DNA of 64,000 bases from the NCBI GenBank assembly GCA_016213735.1, contig JACQZU010000024.1, forward strand, positions 1-64,000, read 5' to 3'. Origin of the DNA: Acidobacteriota bacterium (GTDB lineage: Bacteria; Acidobacteriota; Holophagae; Holophagales; Holophagaceae). Below, piece after piece: positions 51,411 through 59,677 of this stretch (position 1 is the stretch's first letter; the number at the start of each line of letters is the position of its first letter). The notes beneath the pieces are model-generated. The model ran no database searches. It saw only the letters and a program-made list of their open reading frames with translations, and was not told the origin of the DNA. Made by a program: the position numbers and the translations under genes.

Positions 51411-52967
51411 ATGGAATCCAACCCTTACCGCGAGGCGCGCCTGGAGAAGCTCGCGAAGCTGAAGGCCCTCGGCGTGGAGCCCTGGCCCCGGCGGGCGGTC
51501 CGCAGCCACGGCCTCCGGGAACTGGTCGGGGGCTACGGGGACCTGGAAGCATGGCCCGCCGAGCGACTTGAAGCGGAGCAGGTCCAGGTCTCGGTCATGG
51601 GGCGCCTCATCTCCTTTCGCGAGATGGGCAAGAGCGTCTTCGGGCATCTCTCCGAGAACGGGGCGAAGCTCCAGGCCTTCTTCCGGAAGAACGACCTGGA
51701 CGAAGCGGACCCGAAGGCTTGGGAGATCCTGAAGCTCCTGGACCTCGGGGACTTCGTCCGGGTGGCGGGGCCTCTCATGCGCACCAAGACCGGGGAGCTG
51801 AGCGTGCGGGTCCGGGAGCTCCAGTTCTTGGCGAAGGCCCACCTGCCCCTGCCGGAGAAATGGCACGGCCTGCAGGACAAGGAGCAGCGGTACCGTCAGC
51901 GCTACCTCGACTTGGTCTCCAACCCGGAAGTGATGGACACCTTCCAGAAGCGCAGCCGGATTCTGGCCTGCGTGCGCCGCTTCATGGAGGGACGCGGCTT
52001 CCTGGAAGTGGAGACCCCGATGATGCAGCCGATCCCCGGCGGCGCGACCGCGAGGCCCTTCATCACCCACCACAACGCCCTGGACATGCCGCTGTACCTG
52101 CGGATCGCCCCGGAGCTGTACCTCAAGCGCCTCATCGTCGGGGGCTTCGAGAAGGTCTTCGAGATCAACCGGAACTTCCGAAACGAGGGCCTCAGCGTCC
52201 GCCACAACCCCGAGTTCACCATGCTCGAGTCCTACGCCGCGGGTGAGGACTTGCGGGACGTCATGGCGATGATCGAACAGCTGTTCAACACGGTGGCCCG
52301 GGAGGTGATGGGGGCGGAGGAACTTCCCTGGGGCGTGGACGCGGAGGGCCGGCCCCGGATGATCAGCTACGCCCTGCCCTTCCGCCGCATCACCCTGAAG
52401 GACGCCATCGCCCTGCACGGGGGCATCGCCCGGGAGCGGCTGGAGGACGAGGGTCAGATCCGGGCTCTGGCCCGGGAGGCCCACCTGGAGGACGCGGACC
52501 GGAAGCCCGCGGGCGTCCTCCTTGGCGAGCTCTTCGAACACCATGCGGAGAAGCACCTCTGGCAGCCCACCTTCGTCACGGACTACCCGGTGGAGCTCTC
52601 TCCCCTCACCAAGGAGCTGGAGGGGGACCCTCGCTTCGTGGACCGCTTCGAGCTCTTCATGGGCGGCATGGAGCTGGCCAACGCCTACTCGGAGCTGAAT
52701 GACCCCGTGGTGCAGCTGGAGCGCTTCATGGCCCAGCTCCAGGAGCGCGACGCCGGGAACGACGAGGCCATGATGCTCGACCTGGACTTCGTCACCGCCA
52801 TGGAGCACGGCTTTCCCCCGACGGGCGGCGTCGGCGTCGGCATGGACCGCATGGTCATGCTCATGACCGACAGCCCCAGCATCCGCGACGTCATCCTGTT
52901 CCCGCTGATGAGGCCCCACTCTGCTGAGCGGGGCGAACGCCCCGCGAAGCAGGAGGACGCGACTTAA
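51411..52967 (+). CDS. lysS: lysyl-tRNA synthetase, class II
   Basis: This is a 518-residue enzyme with an N-terminal OB fold (about 55-170) and a class II catalytic core: motif 2 FEINRNFRNEGLSVRHNPEFT (given only as FEINRNFRNEG), motif 3 GVGVGMDRMVM, and the SIRDVILFPLMRP end. Homologues stop at or just after FPLMRP; here the frame runs on for 16 residues (HSAERGERPAKQEDAT) encoded by the first unit of a repeat array, and the stop TAA lies in the loop of its second hairpin. The natural stop was probably replaced by repeat insertion. Confidence 0.93.
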   Translation: MESNPYREARLEKLAKLKALGVEPWPRRAVRSHGLRELVGGYGDLEAWPAERLEAEQVQVSVMGRLISFREMGKSVFGHLSENGAKLQAFFRKNDLDEADPKAWEILKLLDLGDFVRVAGPLMRTKTGELSVRVRELQFLAKAHLPLPEKWHGLQDKEQRYRQRYLDLVSNPEVMDTFQKRSRILACVRRFMEGRGFLEVETPMMQPIPGGATARPFITHHNALDMPLYLRIAPELYLKRLIVGGFEKVFEINRNFRNEGLSVRHNPEFTMLESYAAGEDLRDVMAMIEQLFNTVAREVMGAEELPWGVDAEGRPRMISYALPFRRITLKDAIALHGGIARERLEDEGQIRALAREAHLEDADRKPAGVLLGELFEHHAEKHLWQPTFVTDYPVELSPLTKELEGDPRFVDRFELFMGGMELANAYSELNDPVVQLERFMAQLQERDAGNDEAMMLDLDFVTAMEHGFPPTGGVGVGMDRMVMLMTDSPSIRDVILFPLMRPHSAERGERPAKQEDAT

Positions 52968-53302
52968 TGTCGCGTCCGATCGTGGGTGGAAAGCCCCACT
53001 CTGCTGAGCGGGGCGAACGCCCCGCAAAGCAGGAGGACGCGACTTAATGTCGCGTCCGATCGTGGGTGGAAAGCCCCACTCCGCTGAGAGCAAGCCGAAG
53101 GCGCCGCTCGAAGCGGGAGGGCCTGCCTGAACGGCAGGCCCGATCGTGGGAGGCCCCACTCTGCTGAGCGGGGCGAACGCCCCGCGAAGCAGGGAGGCTC
53201 CGCCTCCGCGAGCCGAGCGAGCGGGAGCACGCTGAGGGGCAGCGTGCCATAGGTGGAGGACGCGACGTGATGTCGCGTCCGATCGTGGGAGCAGGCGGCT
53301 GA
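52913..53302. repeat. tandem array of structured 80-bp repeats
   Basis: Units start at 52913, 52993, 53073 and 53153, exactly 80 bases apart for the first three intervals. Each begins GCCCCACTC, then an outer stem CTGCT/AGCAG around GCGGGGC-GAAC-GCCCCGC separated by GA/GA, then a 9-bp hairpin (GGACGCGAC-TTAAT-GTCGCGTCC in units 1, 2), then CGATCGTGGG. Unit 3 keeps the length but has CCGCT/AGCGG and GGGCCTGCC-TGAAC-GGCAGGCCC instead. After 53193 the array degenerates, with more hairpins (e.g. GCACGCTG-AGGGG-CAGCGTGC) and a last GGACGCGAC-GTGAT-GTCGCGTCC. It overlaps the 3' end of lysS. Confidence 0.9.
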
Positions 53303-53429
53303 ATGTCGCCTGGGTGGGCGGGAAGCCGCACGCTGCAAAGAGGGATCTGGACCCCGCGAGGCACGGGGACGCCGAACCTCCGAAGCTTGGAGCAGGTGGA
53401 TAGGGCAGGGAGCACTCGATGCGGAAGGC

Positions 53430-55241
53430 CTACTTCCCGCCGGGCTGGCCCACTCCGATGGAGAATTTCCGCCATTGGTAGGTGTCCTGCTGGGGCAGGA
53501 CGAGGTCCTTCTTCCAGGTCTGCCGCAGGGGATCCGCCGTGGCGTCGCTCAGGCGCTTCTCCGTTTCCCTGATCCGCTGGTCCGCCTCGGAGCGGAGGCT
53601 GACTTCGTCCTTCCCGAAGGCCCTCTCCGTGTCCCGGGCCGGGTCCCTTCCCTCCAGGGCTTTCTGCATGAGGTCGCTGTGGCGGCGTTCGTGGGCCCGG
53701 GCGGCTGCCAGGTAGCCGGCCGCGTCCAGTCCCCGGTCCGTGTTGGCCTTGAAGAAGTTGTCCAGGCCGGGGAAGGAGGGCGGGCCCTCCGGAAGCAGGA
53801 ACTTGTTCATGGAGGTCTGGCGGTGCACGAGGGCCTTCCAGTCCTTGAAGTACCAGAATCCGTTCCAGGGGCCCTTCGGGTCCTGCACTTGAGCGAGGGT
53901 GTAATGGCTGTCCTTTCCGGCCTTCTTCGGATCCGGGTGGAGGATGTGGACCGGCTCGGCGCTGTTCCTGGGAGGATCCAGGGCGCAGACGTTTTCTCCG
54001 CCGGACAGTACGGCGCTGAAGATCGGGTCGCCCTGCGCATCCTTCTCCCCGGTCGGGTCGCAGCGGGGGCGGATCGAGTCTGCCTGTTGCGACTCCACCG
54101 CCACGTGTTCGAAAGACGTCTTGAAGGCCTCCCTGGGCAGCACCGTGACCTGCACGGCCTTCCGGTGCTCCCTGGCACCGTCCGAGACCGTCAGGAGCAC
54201 CTCCATCGAGTCCAGCAGGATCACGGTGCTTCGGGCGCCCTCCTTCCGGGCGGCCGGATCAGGAAGCTGCCCGGGATTGCCGAGGGGCCGGAAGGTCCAG
54301 AGGTGCTGCCGGACCTGCCCCTTGGAGGCGCTGCCGTCCAAAGTCAGCACCTCGCCGCGCTGCACGGTCCCGGCGACCTGGGGAATGGCCTGAAGTTCCT
54401 CGGGCGGCGCAAAGTTCCAGCTCACCGTGTACTTCACCACCCGGGTGCTGTCGGCCTCGGTGCTTTTCTGATGCCCCTTGTTGGCGCCCTCGGCGAGGCC
54501 CGCGATCCGGACGGCCACCACATCCCAGGTGGAGTTCTGGCCCCGCTCTTCCCAGGAGACCGTGCCTCCGGGCCGGTCGGGTGTGAGGTTTACGTAGAGG
54601 TGCACCCCTACCGCCCCCTGCGGATCGCTCCTCGCTTCGTGTCCCGTCTTGCGGAAGGGGGCGATCAGGCCCACTTCCCGGTCCACCCCCCCGCCGGGGG
54701 CGGAGCGGGCGGCCATGATGCGGCGGGCGTCGGCCTCGAGGTCGGCCCGGCCCGTCTGCGGGTGCTGGGCCAGAAGGTGGCGGGCGTGGTTCAGTGCCCC
54801 GGGGGGCTTGTCCATCATCATGGAAAGGGCGGCGTCCTGGAGGAGGTTGGCGCGTCCCTTCGAGAGGGTGGACCAGGGCGCGATGGGTGCGCTGCCTTTC
54901 CCCTCGGTGCGTTTCGATTCGCCGTCCACGGGGCAGAAGGAGCGGTTCAGGTAGCTCACCTGGCTGCTGCCGGGCTGCGCGTTGCGCCAAATGAGGCCGT
55001 TGTCGGACTCTGCCTCGACGAAGAAGTCCGCCATGAGGCGGCCCTCGTCCCGGCAACTCCTGCATTCCCCCTCCCCGGCCCCGCAGTCCCTGGTGTCGGT
55101 CCAGGTGGCCTGGAATGTGACGCGGACCGGGATCCTGGAGGATTTGGGAGGGACCTTCTGGGTCTGGGCGCCCAGGGTTGCCCACAGGGCCCCGAGGAGG
55201 CCCATGGTCCGTGTCCATGAAACAGGATTCCCCTTGCGCAT
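53430..55241 (-). CDS. exported protein with PKD-like domain and HExxH motif
   Basis: This is a 603-residue protein. A signal sequence (MGLLGALWATLGAQ within the first 26 residues) is followed by a beta-rich region with CGAGEGECRSC, a PKD-like stretch (about 291-371, VLTLDGSASKGQ), and HERRH at residues 517-521 in an AARAHERRHSDLM segment, like zinc metallopeptidases. No recognised peptidase family. The long in-frame extension upstream is arginine/glycine-rich and lies over the OmpA gene, so the ATG at 55241 is used. Probably in one transcript with the OmpA gene, 23 bases upstream. Confidence 0.7.
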   Translation of the reverse strand: MRKGNPVSWTRTMGLLGALWATLGAQTQKVPPKSSRIPVRVTFQATWTDTRDCGAGEGECRSCRDEGRLMADFFVEAESDNGLIWRNAQPGSSQVSYLNRSFCPVDGESKRTEGKGSAPIAPWSTLSKGRANLLQDAALSMMMDKPPGALNHARHLLAQHPQTGRADLEADARRIMAARSAPGGGVDREVGLIAPFRKTGHEARSDPQGAVGVHLYVNLTPDRPGGTVSWEERGQNSTWDVVAVRIAGLAEGANKGHQKSTEADSTRVVKYTVSWNFAPPEELQAIPQVAGTVQRGEVLTLDGSASKGQVRQHLWTFRPLGNPGQLPDPAARKEGARSTVILLDSMEVLLTVSDGAREHRKAVQVTVLPREAFKTSFEHVAVESQQADSIRPRCDPTGEKDAQGDPIFSAVLSGGENVCALDPPRNSAEPVHILHPDPKKAGKDSHYTLAQVQDPKGPWNGFWYFKDWKALVHRQTSMNKFLLPEGPPSFPGLDNFFKANTDRGLDAAGYLAAARAHERRHSDLMQKALEGRDPARDTERAFGKDEVSLRSEADQRIRETEKRLSDATADPLRQTWKKDLVLPQQDTYQWRKFSIGVGQPGGK

Positions 55242-55264
55242 GTTCCGGCTCCTGGCGGCCGCCC

Positions 55265-56089
55265 CTACTCCTTCACCAGTTCCACGCGCCGGTTCTTCGC
55301 CTTCCCCTCCTCCGTATCGTTGCTGGCGACCGGGGCGAGGGGGCCGACCCCGTATCCCTTCAGCCGGGAGGCGGCGACGCCATGCTGGCTGACCAGGACC
55401 TGCACCACCGCCTCGGCGCGGGCCTGGGAAAGTTTCATGTTCGATTCCACGGAGCCCGACATGTCGGTGTGCCCCACCACTTTCAACTTCAGTGCCGGGT
55501 CGGTCTTCAGGAGCTTGGCGATCTCCTCCAGGGCGGGTTTTGAATCGGGCTTCACCTCGGATTTGTTGGTCTCGAAATAGATGCCGTACACCGCCACATG
55601 GCCGGTGTTCTTGAGATCCCCGCCCATGGCCGCGGCGTCGGCGACGATGTATTGCGCCATCCCCTTCTTCTCCACGACCCGCAACCAGATCGTGCCGTTT
55701 CCCCGCTCGGCCTGCACCCAGGCCTCCTGGCCGTCCTTGAGGATCTTTCCGTTCACCCACCAGTCGGGCCGGATGTTCAGGATCTTCCCTCCGGCCTTCA
55801 GAATGGCCTGCTCGAAATTCCGCACGATGGCTACGGCCGATGGCTCGTTCTTCCGGTCCGCGATGCGGTAGGAAATGAAGGTGAACTTCCCTTCCATGGG
55901 CACCTTCTCCCGGGGGTTGAGCGTCCAGAACTCGAAACGCCCGAACTCCTCGGTCTTGCAGTCGACAATCACGTAGCCCGGCATGCGGGTGGGGAGCAGC
56001 GGATGGTCCTTGCAGCCGGCTTTGTCGGCCTGGCAGAAGGCCGGAAGGGCGATCAGAAGGGCCGTGGCGAGGGGAACGCGGAAGTTCAT
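55265..56089 (-). CDS. OmpA family protein
   Basis: This is a 274-residue protein with a signal peptide and an OmpA C-terminal peptidoglycan-binding domain at about 165-274: YFETNKSEVKPDSKPALEEIA, VVGHTDMSGSVESNMKLSQARAEAV, GYGVGPLAPVASNDT. The N-terminal part (20-160) is of unknown type, with several cysteines (CKDHP, DCKTEEF). It likely tethers the outer membrane to the wall. The HERRH protein gene follows. Confidence 0.87.
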   Translation of the reverse strand: MNFRVPLATALLIALPAFCQADKAGCKDHPLLPTRMPGYVIVDCKTEEFGRFEFWTLNPREKVPMEGKFTFISYRIADRKNEPSAVAIVRNFEQAILKAGGKILNIRPDWWVNGKILKDGQEAWVQAERGNGTIWLRVVEKKGMAQYIVADAAAMGGDLKNTGHVAVYGIYFETNKSEVKPDSKPALEEIAKLLKTDPALKLKVVGHTDMSGSVESNMKLSQARAEAVVQVLVSQHGVAASRLKGYGVGPLAPVASNDTEEGKAKNRRVELVKE

Positions 56090-56150
56090 ACGGGCTCCTT
56101 TGTGGGAAAGAGTATCCCCGAATCATCAAAGGAATGGACCTTTCCCGGCG

Positions 56151-56717
56151 CTACCTCAGCCAAGCCCACCAGGCCCAGAAGGCGGCGGGGATGGCGGCGC
56201 CGATTCCGGCCAGCCAGGCGCCCCGTCCCAGGATCCCCTTGGGACCCTTCAGGATCAGGATGCCGGTGAGGGCCAGGGCGAGAAGGCCCAGGGCGTAGAG
56301 ATCCGCCAGGTAGGTCCAGAGGCCCTTCGGTGCGTTGAGGTGCAAGCGGTTCCAGGCCAACAGGACGGGTCGGGGCCGGAGGCCCTGGAAGACCACCTTG
56401 CCGGTGGGCAGGTCGGCCGAGTAGGTGCCTTCCTTGGTGAAGAGTTGGAGGGTGTCCTCATCGGGCTGGAACGCGGCGCGGGGCGGGACCTTCAGCTGCA
56501 GCCGGGCCGCCAGGTCCGCCGCCAGGGCCGACTCCTCCCGGCCCTTGTCCAAGGGGCCCACTTCATAGGTGCGTTCCCCGAGGCGGTAGTTGGGGTTCCA
56601 GTCCGCCACGTGGTTCACGGCGATGCCGGAGACCGCATACACGATCGTCAGGCCCGCCGCGAGGTAGCCGATGTCCCGGTGGATCGCGGCGTTCCAGCGC
56701 CGCCAGCGGCCCGCCAT
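56151..56717 (-). CDS. PepSY-associated TM-helix protein
   Basis: This is a 188-residue protein with an N-terminal WNAAIHRDIGYLAAGLTIVYAVSGIAVNH segment (only the core IHRDIGYLAAG needs to be noted), a periplasmic PepSY-like middle (TYSADLPTGKVVFQG) and two C-terminal membrane segments. Such PepSY-TM proteins often act in metal or redox uptake. The neighbouring DUF4920 gene ends seven bases before it, so they share a transcript. Confidence 0.8.
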   Translation of the reverse strand: MAGRWRRWNAAIHRDIGYLAAGLTIVYAVSGIAVNHVADWNPNYRLGERTYEVGPLDKGREESALAADLAARLQLKVPPRAAFQPDEDTLQLFTKEGTYSADLPTGKVVFQGLRPRPVLLAWNRLHLNAPKGLWTYLADLYALGLLALALTGILILKGPKGILGRGAWLAGIGAAIPAAFWAWWAWLR

Positions 56718-56724
56718 GGACCGG

Positions 56725-57186
56725 TTAGTTTTTCAGTTCGGCGCCCAGGCCGTCCAGGCGGACGACCTTCATGGGGCCCTTGATCTTCTTGGGGTCGAAT
56801 TTGGGGTCCAGGGCCTTCGCCTCGATGGGGCACATTTCCTTCTGCTCGGCCACGCTGAAGGTGGTGACGGCCACGACGCCCTCGGCGACGGCCTCCCTCC
56901 CCACGGCGTCCGCGGGGAACACGATCACGCCGTCGTCCACCTTGAACTGGAGCTGCTGGAACTTCTTGTCGCCCTTCAGGTTCAGGTAACAGCCCCGCTC
57001 GGGGCAGACGTTGGTCACCACGCCCCGCACCTTGACTTTCTTCCCCTGGTACTTGTCGGGATGGGCCAGGATCTCGGAGATCTTGGTCTCTTCCTTGACG
57101 GTGAGGTTCTTCCCGTAGTTCTTCCATTCTCCCGCCCGGAGGGCGAGGGTGGCGGCGAGGACGAGGAGCAGGGCGCGAGGCAGCAT
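56725..57186 (-). CDS. exported DUF4920-like OB-fold protein
   Basis: This is a 153-residue protein with a signal peptide (1-19) and a small beta-barrel domain (HPDKYQGKKVKVRGVVTNV, CPERGCYLNLKG). CPERGC and KEMCPIEA give cysteines that could bind metal. The pattern matches DUF4920, of unknown function. It is co-directional with the PepSY-TM gene. A TATACT (57225-57230 on the minus strand) upstream is a likely -10 box. Confidence 0.75.
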   Translation of the reverse strand: MLPRALLLVLAATLALRAGEWKNYGKNLTVKEETKISEILAHPDKYQGKKVKVRGVVTNVCPERGCYLNLKGDKKFQQLQFKVDDGVIVFPADAVGREAVAEGVVAVTTFSVAEQKEMCPIEAKALDPKFDPKKIKGPMKVVRLDGLGAELKN

Positions 57187-57287
57187 GGGTTCACCTGTGG
57201 AATGGGAAGTGCTTCCCAAAAAATAGTATACGGGATCCCGAGGTGATCAATTTTCCTCATGGGGAATGGGTCTCCGCTCCCGTGCAT

Positions 57288-57293
57288 TAGACT
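57288..57293 (+). promoter_or_regulatory. candidate -10 box (TAGACT), leaderless start
   Basis: TAGACT ends six bases before the ATG of the FAH-family gene (TAGACTGGGCCCATG), so the transcript would begin at or next to the start codon. No ribosome site is seen. Confidence 0.4.
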
Positions 57294-57299
57294 GGGCCC

Positions 57300-58289
57300 A
57301 TGAAGCTCGCCACCTTCGTCCGCGACGGCCGGGAGCACATCGGCGCCGCCCTCCCCGACGGCCGCCTGGTGGACTTCCATGCCGCCGACCCCCGGCTGGC
57401 CGTGGACATGCTCGAGTTGATCCGGCGCCAGGACGAACTTCTTCCCCTGGTCAGGGAATGCTTGCGGAAGCCGGGCCAAGCGGCGGTCGGCCTGGACGCG
57501 GTATCTCTGAGGGCCCCCCTGCCGCGGCCCGCGGCCCTTCGGGACGGCTACGCCTTCCGCCAGCACGTGGCCACGGCGCGGAAGAACCGCGGGCTGCCCA
57601 TGATCCCCGAGTTCGACCTCTTCCCCGTGGCCTACTTCAGCAATCACCAGGCGGTGGTGGGCCCCGGCACCCTGGAGTTTCTTGCGCACCACTTCCAGAA
57701 GCTGGACTACGAGCTGGAGGTGGCTGCGGTCCTGGGCCGGCCCCTGAAGAACTGCAGCCTCGCGGAGGCGGACGCGGCCATCTTCGGTTTCACGGTGATG
57801 AACGACTGGAGCGCGCGCTACCTCCAAATGGAGGAGATGAAACTGAGCCTGGGCCCCCTCAAAGGCAAGGACTTCGCCACGGGCCTGGGCCCCTGGCTGG
57901 TCACCAAGGATGAGCTGACCCTGGAGGCCTCGTCCCGGGGCGCGATCCTCCACGCCCGCATGACCGCCGAGGTGAACGGCCGCCGCCTCAGCGAGGGGAA
58001 CGCGAACTGCATGAACTGGACCTTCGCCCAGATCCTCCAGCGCTGCGCCTATGGGGTTCAAATGCAGCCCGGGGAGGTCCTGGGCAGCGGCACCGTGGGG
58101 ACCGGCTGCCTGCTGGAACTGAATGGATCCCGCGTCACCGACAACCTCTGGCTCCAGCCCGGGGACCGCGTGGTCCTGGAGGTCGACGGCCTGGGCCGCC
58201 TGGAGAACACCCTCCGGAAGCTGCCCGGGCCGGACCTGCCCCCCAGCCTGGTGGCGGAGGGACCGCGCCAGGGTGCAGGAGACCTCTGA
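57300..58289 (+). CDS. fumarylacetoacetate hydrolase family protein
   Basis: This is a 329-residue member of the FAH family. It has YAFRQHVATARKNRG, the metal-site DYELEVAAVLG, GFTVMNDWSARYLQ, and CMNWTFAQIL and GSGTVGTGCLLEL near the C-terminus. Members hydrolyse C-C bonds in aromatic breakdown or decarboxylate oxaloacetate. No other catabolic gene is nearby. An amidohydrolase gene follows after 11 bases. Confidence 0.87.
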   Translation: MKLATFVRDGREHIGAALPDGRLVDFHAADPRLAVDMLELIRRQDELLPLVRECLRKPGQAAVGLDAVSLRAPLPRPAALRDGYAFRQHVATARKNRGLPMIPEFDLFPVAYFSNHQAVVGPGTLEFLAHHFQKLDYELEVAAVLGRPLKNCSLAEADAAIFGFTVMNDWSARYLQMEEMKLSLGPLKGKDFATGLGPWLVTKDELTLEASSRGAILHARMTAEVNGRRLSEGNANCMNWTFAQILQRCAYGVQMQPGEVLGSGTVGTGCLLELNGSRVTDNLWLQPGDRVVLEVDGLGRLENTLRKLPGPDLPPSLVAEGPRQGAGDL

Positions 58290-58300
58290 AGGAGCTGGTC

Positions 58301-59581
58301 ATGGGCCGGATCTGTTCCGCCTTCCTTCTCTGCGCATCCCTCGCCGCCGCCGAGCCGGCCCTCCTCGTCCGCGCCGGGCGCCTGCTGGACGTGCGCACGG
58401 GGGAACTGCGGGCGGACCAGGGAATCCTGGTGAGGGGGGACCGCATCGCATCCGTGGGCCCATGGGTGAAGGTGTCCGCCGAGGCCCCTCAAGGGGCCAG
58501 GCGGTTGGACCTGTCGGGGCGGACCGTGCTGCCCGGGCTCCTGGATGCCCACGTGCACCTCTTTCTCCAGGGAAACCTCACGGGGGCCCACTACGAGGCC
58601 CAGATCCTGAAGGAGAGCATCCCCTACCGGACGCTGCGCGCGGCGGCGGCGGCCCGGCGGGCCCTGGAGCAGGGTTTCACCGCAGTGCGGGACCTGGGCA
58701 CGGAAGGCGCGGGCCATGCGGACACCGACCTGAAGAAGGCCATTGAAGCTGGCGTGGTCCCCGGGCCGCGCCTCCAGGTGGCCGACCTGGCCTTCAGCGC
58801 CACCGGCACTTATCCCCTCCAGAACTTCGCCTGGGAACTTTCTGTGCCTACCGGCGTGCAGGTGGTGGATGGCGCCGAGGAGATCCGCAGGGGCGTGCGG
58901 GAACAGGTTCGCCGGGGCGCGGACTGGATCAAGGTGTACGTGGACCGGGGCTACTGGGTCGCGGAGGACGGCCGCCTTCGTTCCAAGCTGAACTTCACCC
59001 TCGATGAACTGAAGGCCTTCGTGGCGGAGGCGAGGCGCCTGGGCAAGCCCACCAGCGCCCACGCCAGCGGCTGGGACGGCCTGGACGCGGCCCTCACCGC
59101 CGGCTTCGACACCCTGGAGCACGGCTACGGCCTGGACGAGGGGCTCATGGACCGGGCCATCCGGCAGGGCACCTGGTGGTGCCCCACCATGTACACCATC
59201 GTGTTCGTGAACGAGGGCCGGGGCGGGGCGTACCGCCGCATGCCCGAAATCCTCTTCAGGGCCTTCCGCCGGGCCGTGGAGAAGGGCGTCAGGATTGCCT
59301 GCGGCAGCGACGCGGGGGCCTTTCCCTGGAGCGAGCCCCTCTGGAAGGAGCTGGACCAGTATGCCAAGCACGGAATGACCCGGCTCCAGGCCCTCCAGAG
59401 CGCCACCCTCCGCGCGGCCGAATTGATGGGAATCGAGAAGGAGTCCGGCAGCCTGGAGCCCGGAAAGCGGGCCGACCTGGTGGCCGTGGATGGAAATCCG
59501 CTGGAGGACCTCTCCTCTTTGGGAAGCGTGGTCGCGGTGGTGAAGTCCGGCGCGGTGGTGAAGGGCGGGCCGACGAATTAA
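58301..59581 (+). CDS. exported amidohydrolase family protein
   Basis: This is a 426-residue imidazolonepropionase-like amidohydrolase with a short signal sequence. Metal ligands are in LLDAHVHLFLQ, the Lys in WIKVYVD, HA in KPTSAHASGWDG, EHGYGLDE and CGSDAGAF. The final EPGKRADLVAVDGNPLEDL is typical. The export signal suggests a peptide or ester substrate outside the cytoplasm. Co-transcribed with the FAH-family gene by position. Confidence 0.88.
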   Translation: MGRICSAFLLCASLAAAEPALLVRAGRLLDVRTGELRADQGILVRGDRIASVGPWVKVSAEAPQGARRLDLSGRTVLPGLLDAHVHLFLQGNLTGAHYEAQILKESIPYRTLRAAAAARRALEQGFTAVRDLGTEGAGHADTDLKKAIEAGVVPGPRLQVADLAFSATGTYPLQNFAWELSVPTGVQVVDGAEEIRRGVREQVRRGADWIKVYVDRGYWVAEDGRLRSKLNFTLDELKAFVAEARRLGKPTSAHASGWDGLDAALTAGFDTLEHGYGLDEGLMDRAIRQGTWWCPTMYTIVFVNEGRGGAYRRMPEILFRAFRRAVEKGVRIACGSDAGAFPWSEPLWKELDQYAKHGMTRLQALQSATLRAAELMGIEKESGSLEPGKRADLVAVDGNPLEDLSSLGSVVAVVKSGAVVKGGPTN

Positions 59582-59677
59582 GGGCTGTGTCCCAAGGGCT
59601 CTCCGGGCCCTCTCCGGCTGAATTTCAGATGGGAAGGAGCGCTGGGGTCCCGAATCCCGGCGGGGCCTGACGGGCCC

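Noticed and set aside
52913-53302. CRISPR array
   Set aside because: The 80-base units are contiguous; there are no unique spacers and no cas genes.
52964-53475. Small minus-strand proteins across the repeat array
   Set aside because: The open frames merely translate the repeats and have no ribosome sites.
55242-56129. N-terminal extension of the HERRH protein to about 900 residues
   Set aside because: The extension lies over the OmpA gene in another frame, is Arg/Gly-rich, and a signal peptide begins only at the ATG at 55241.
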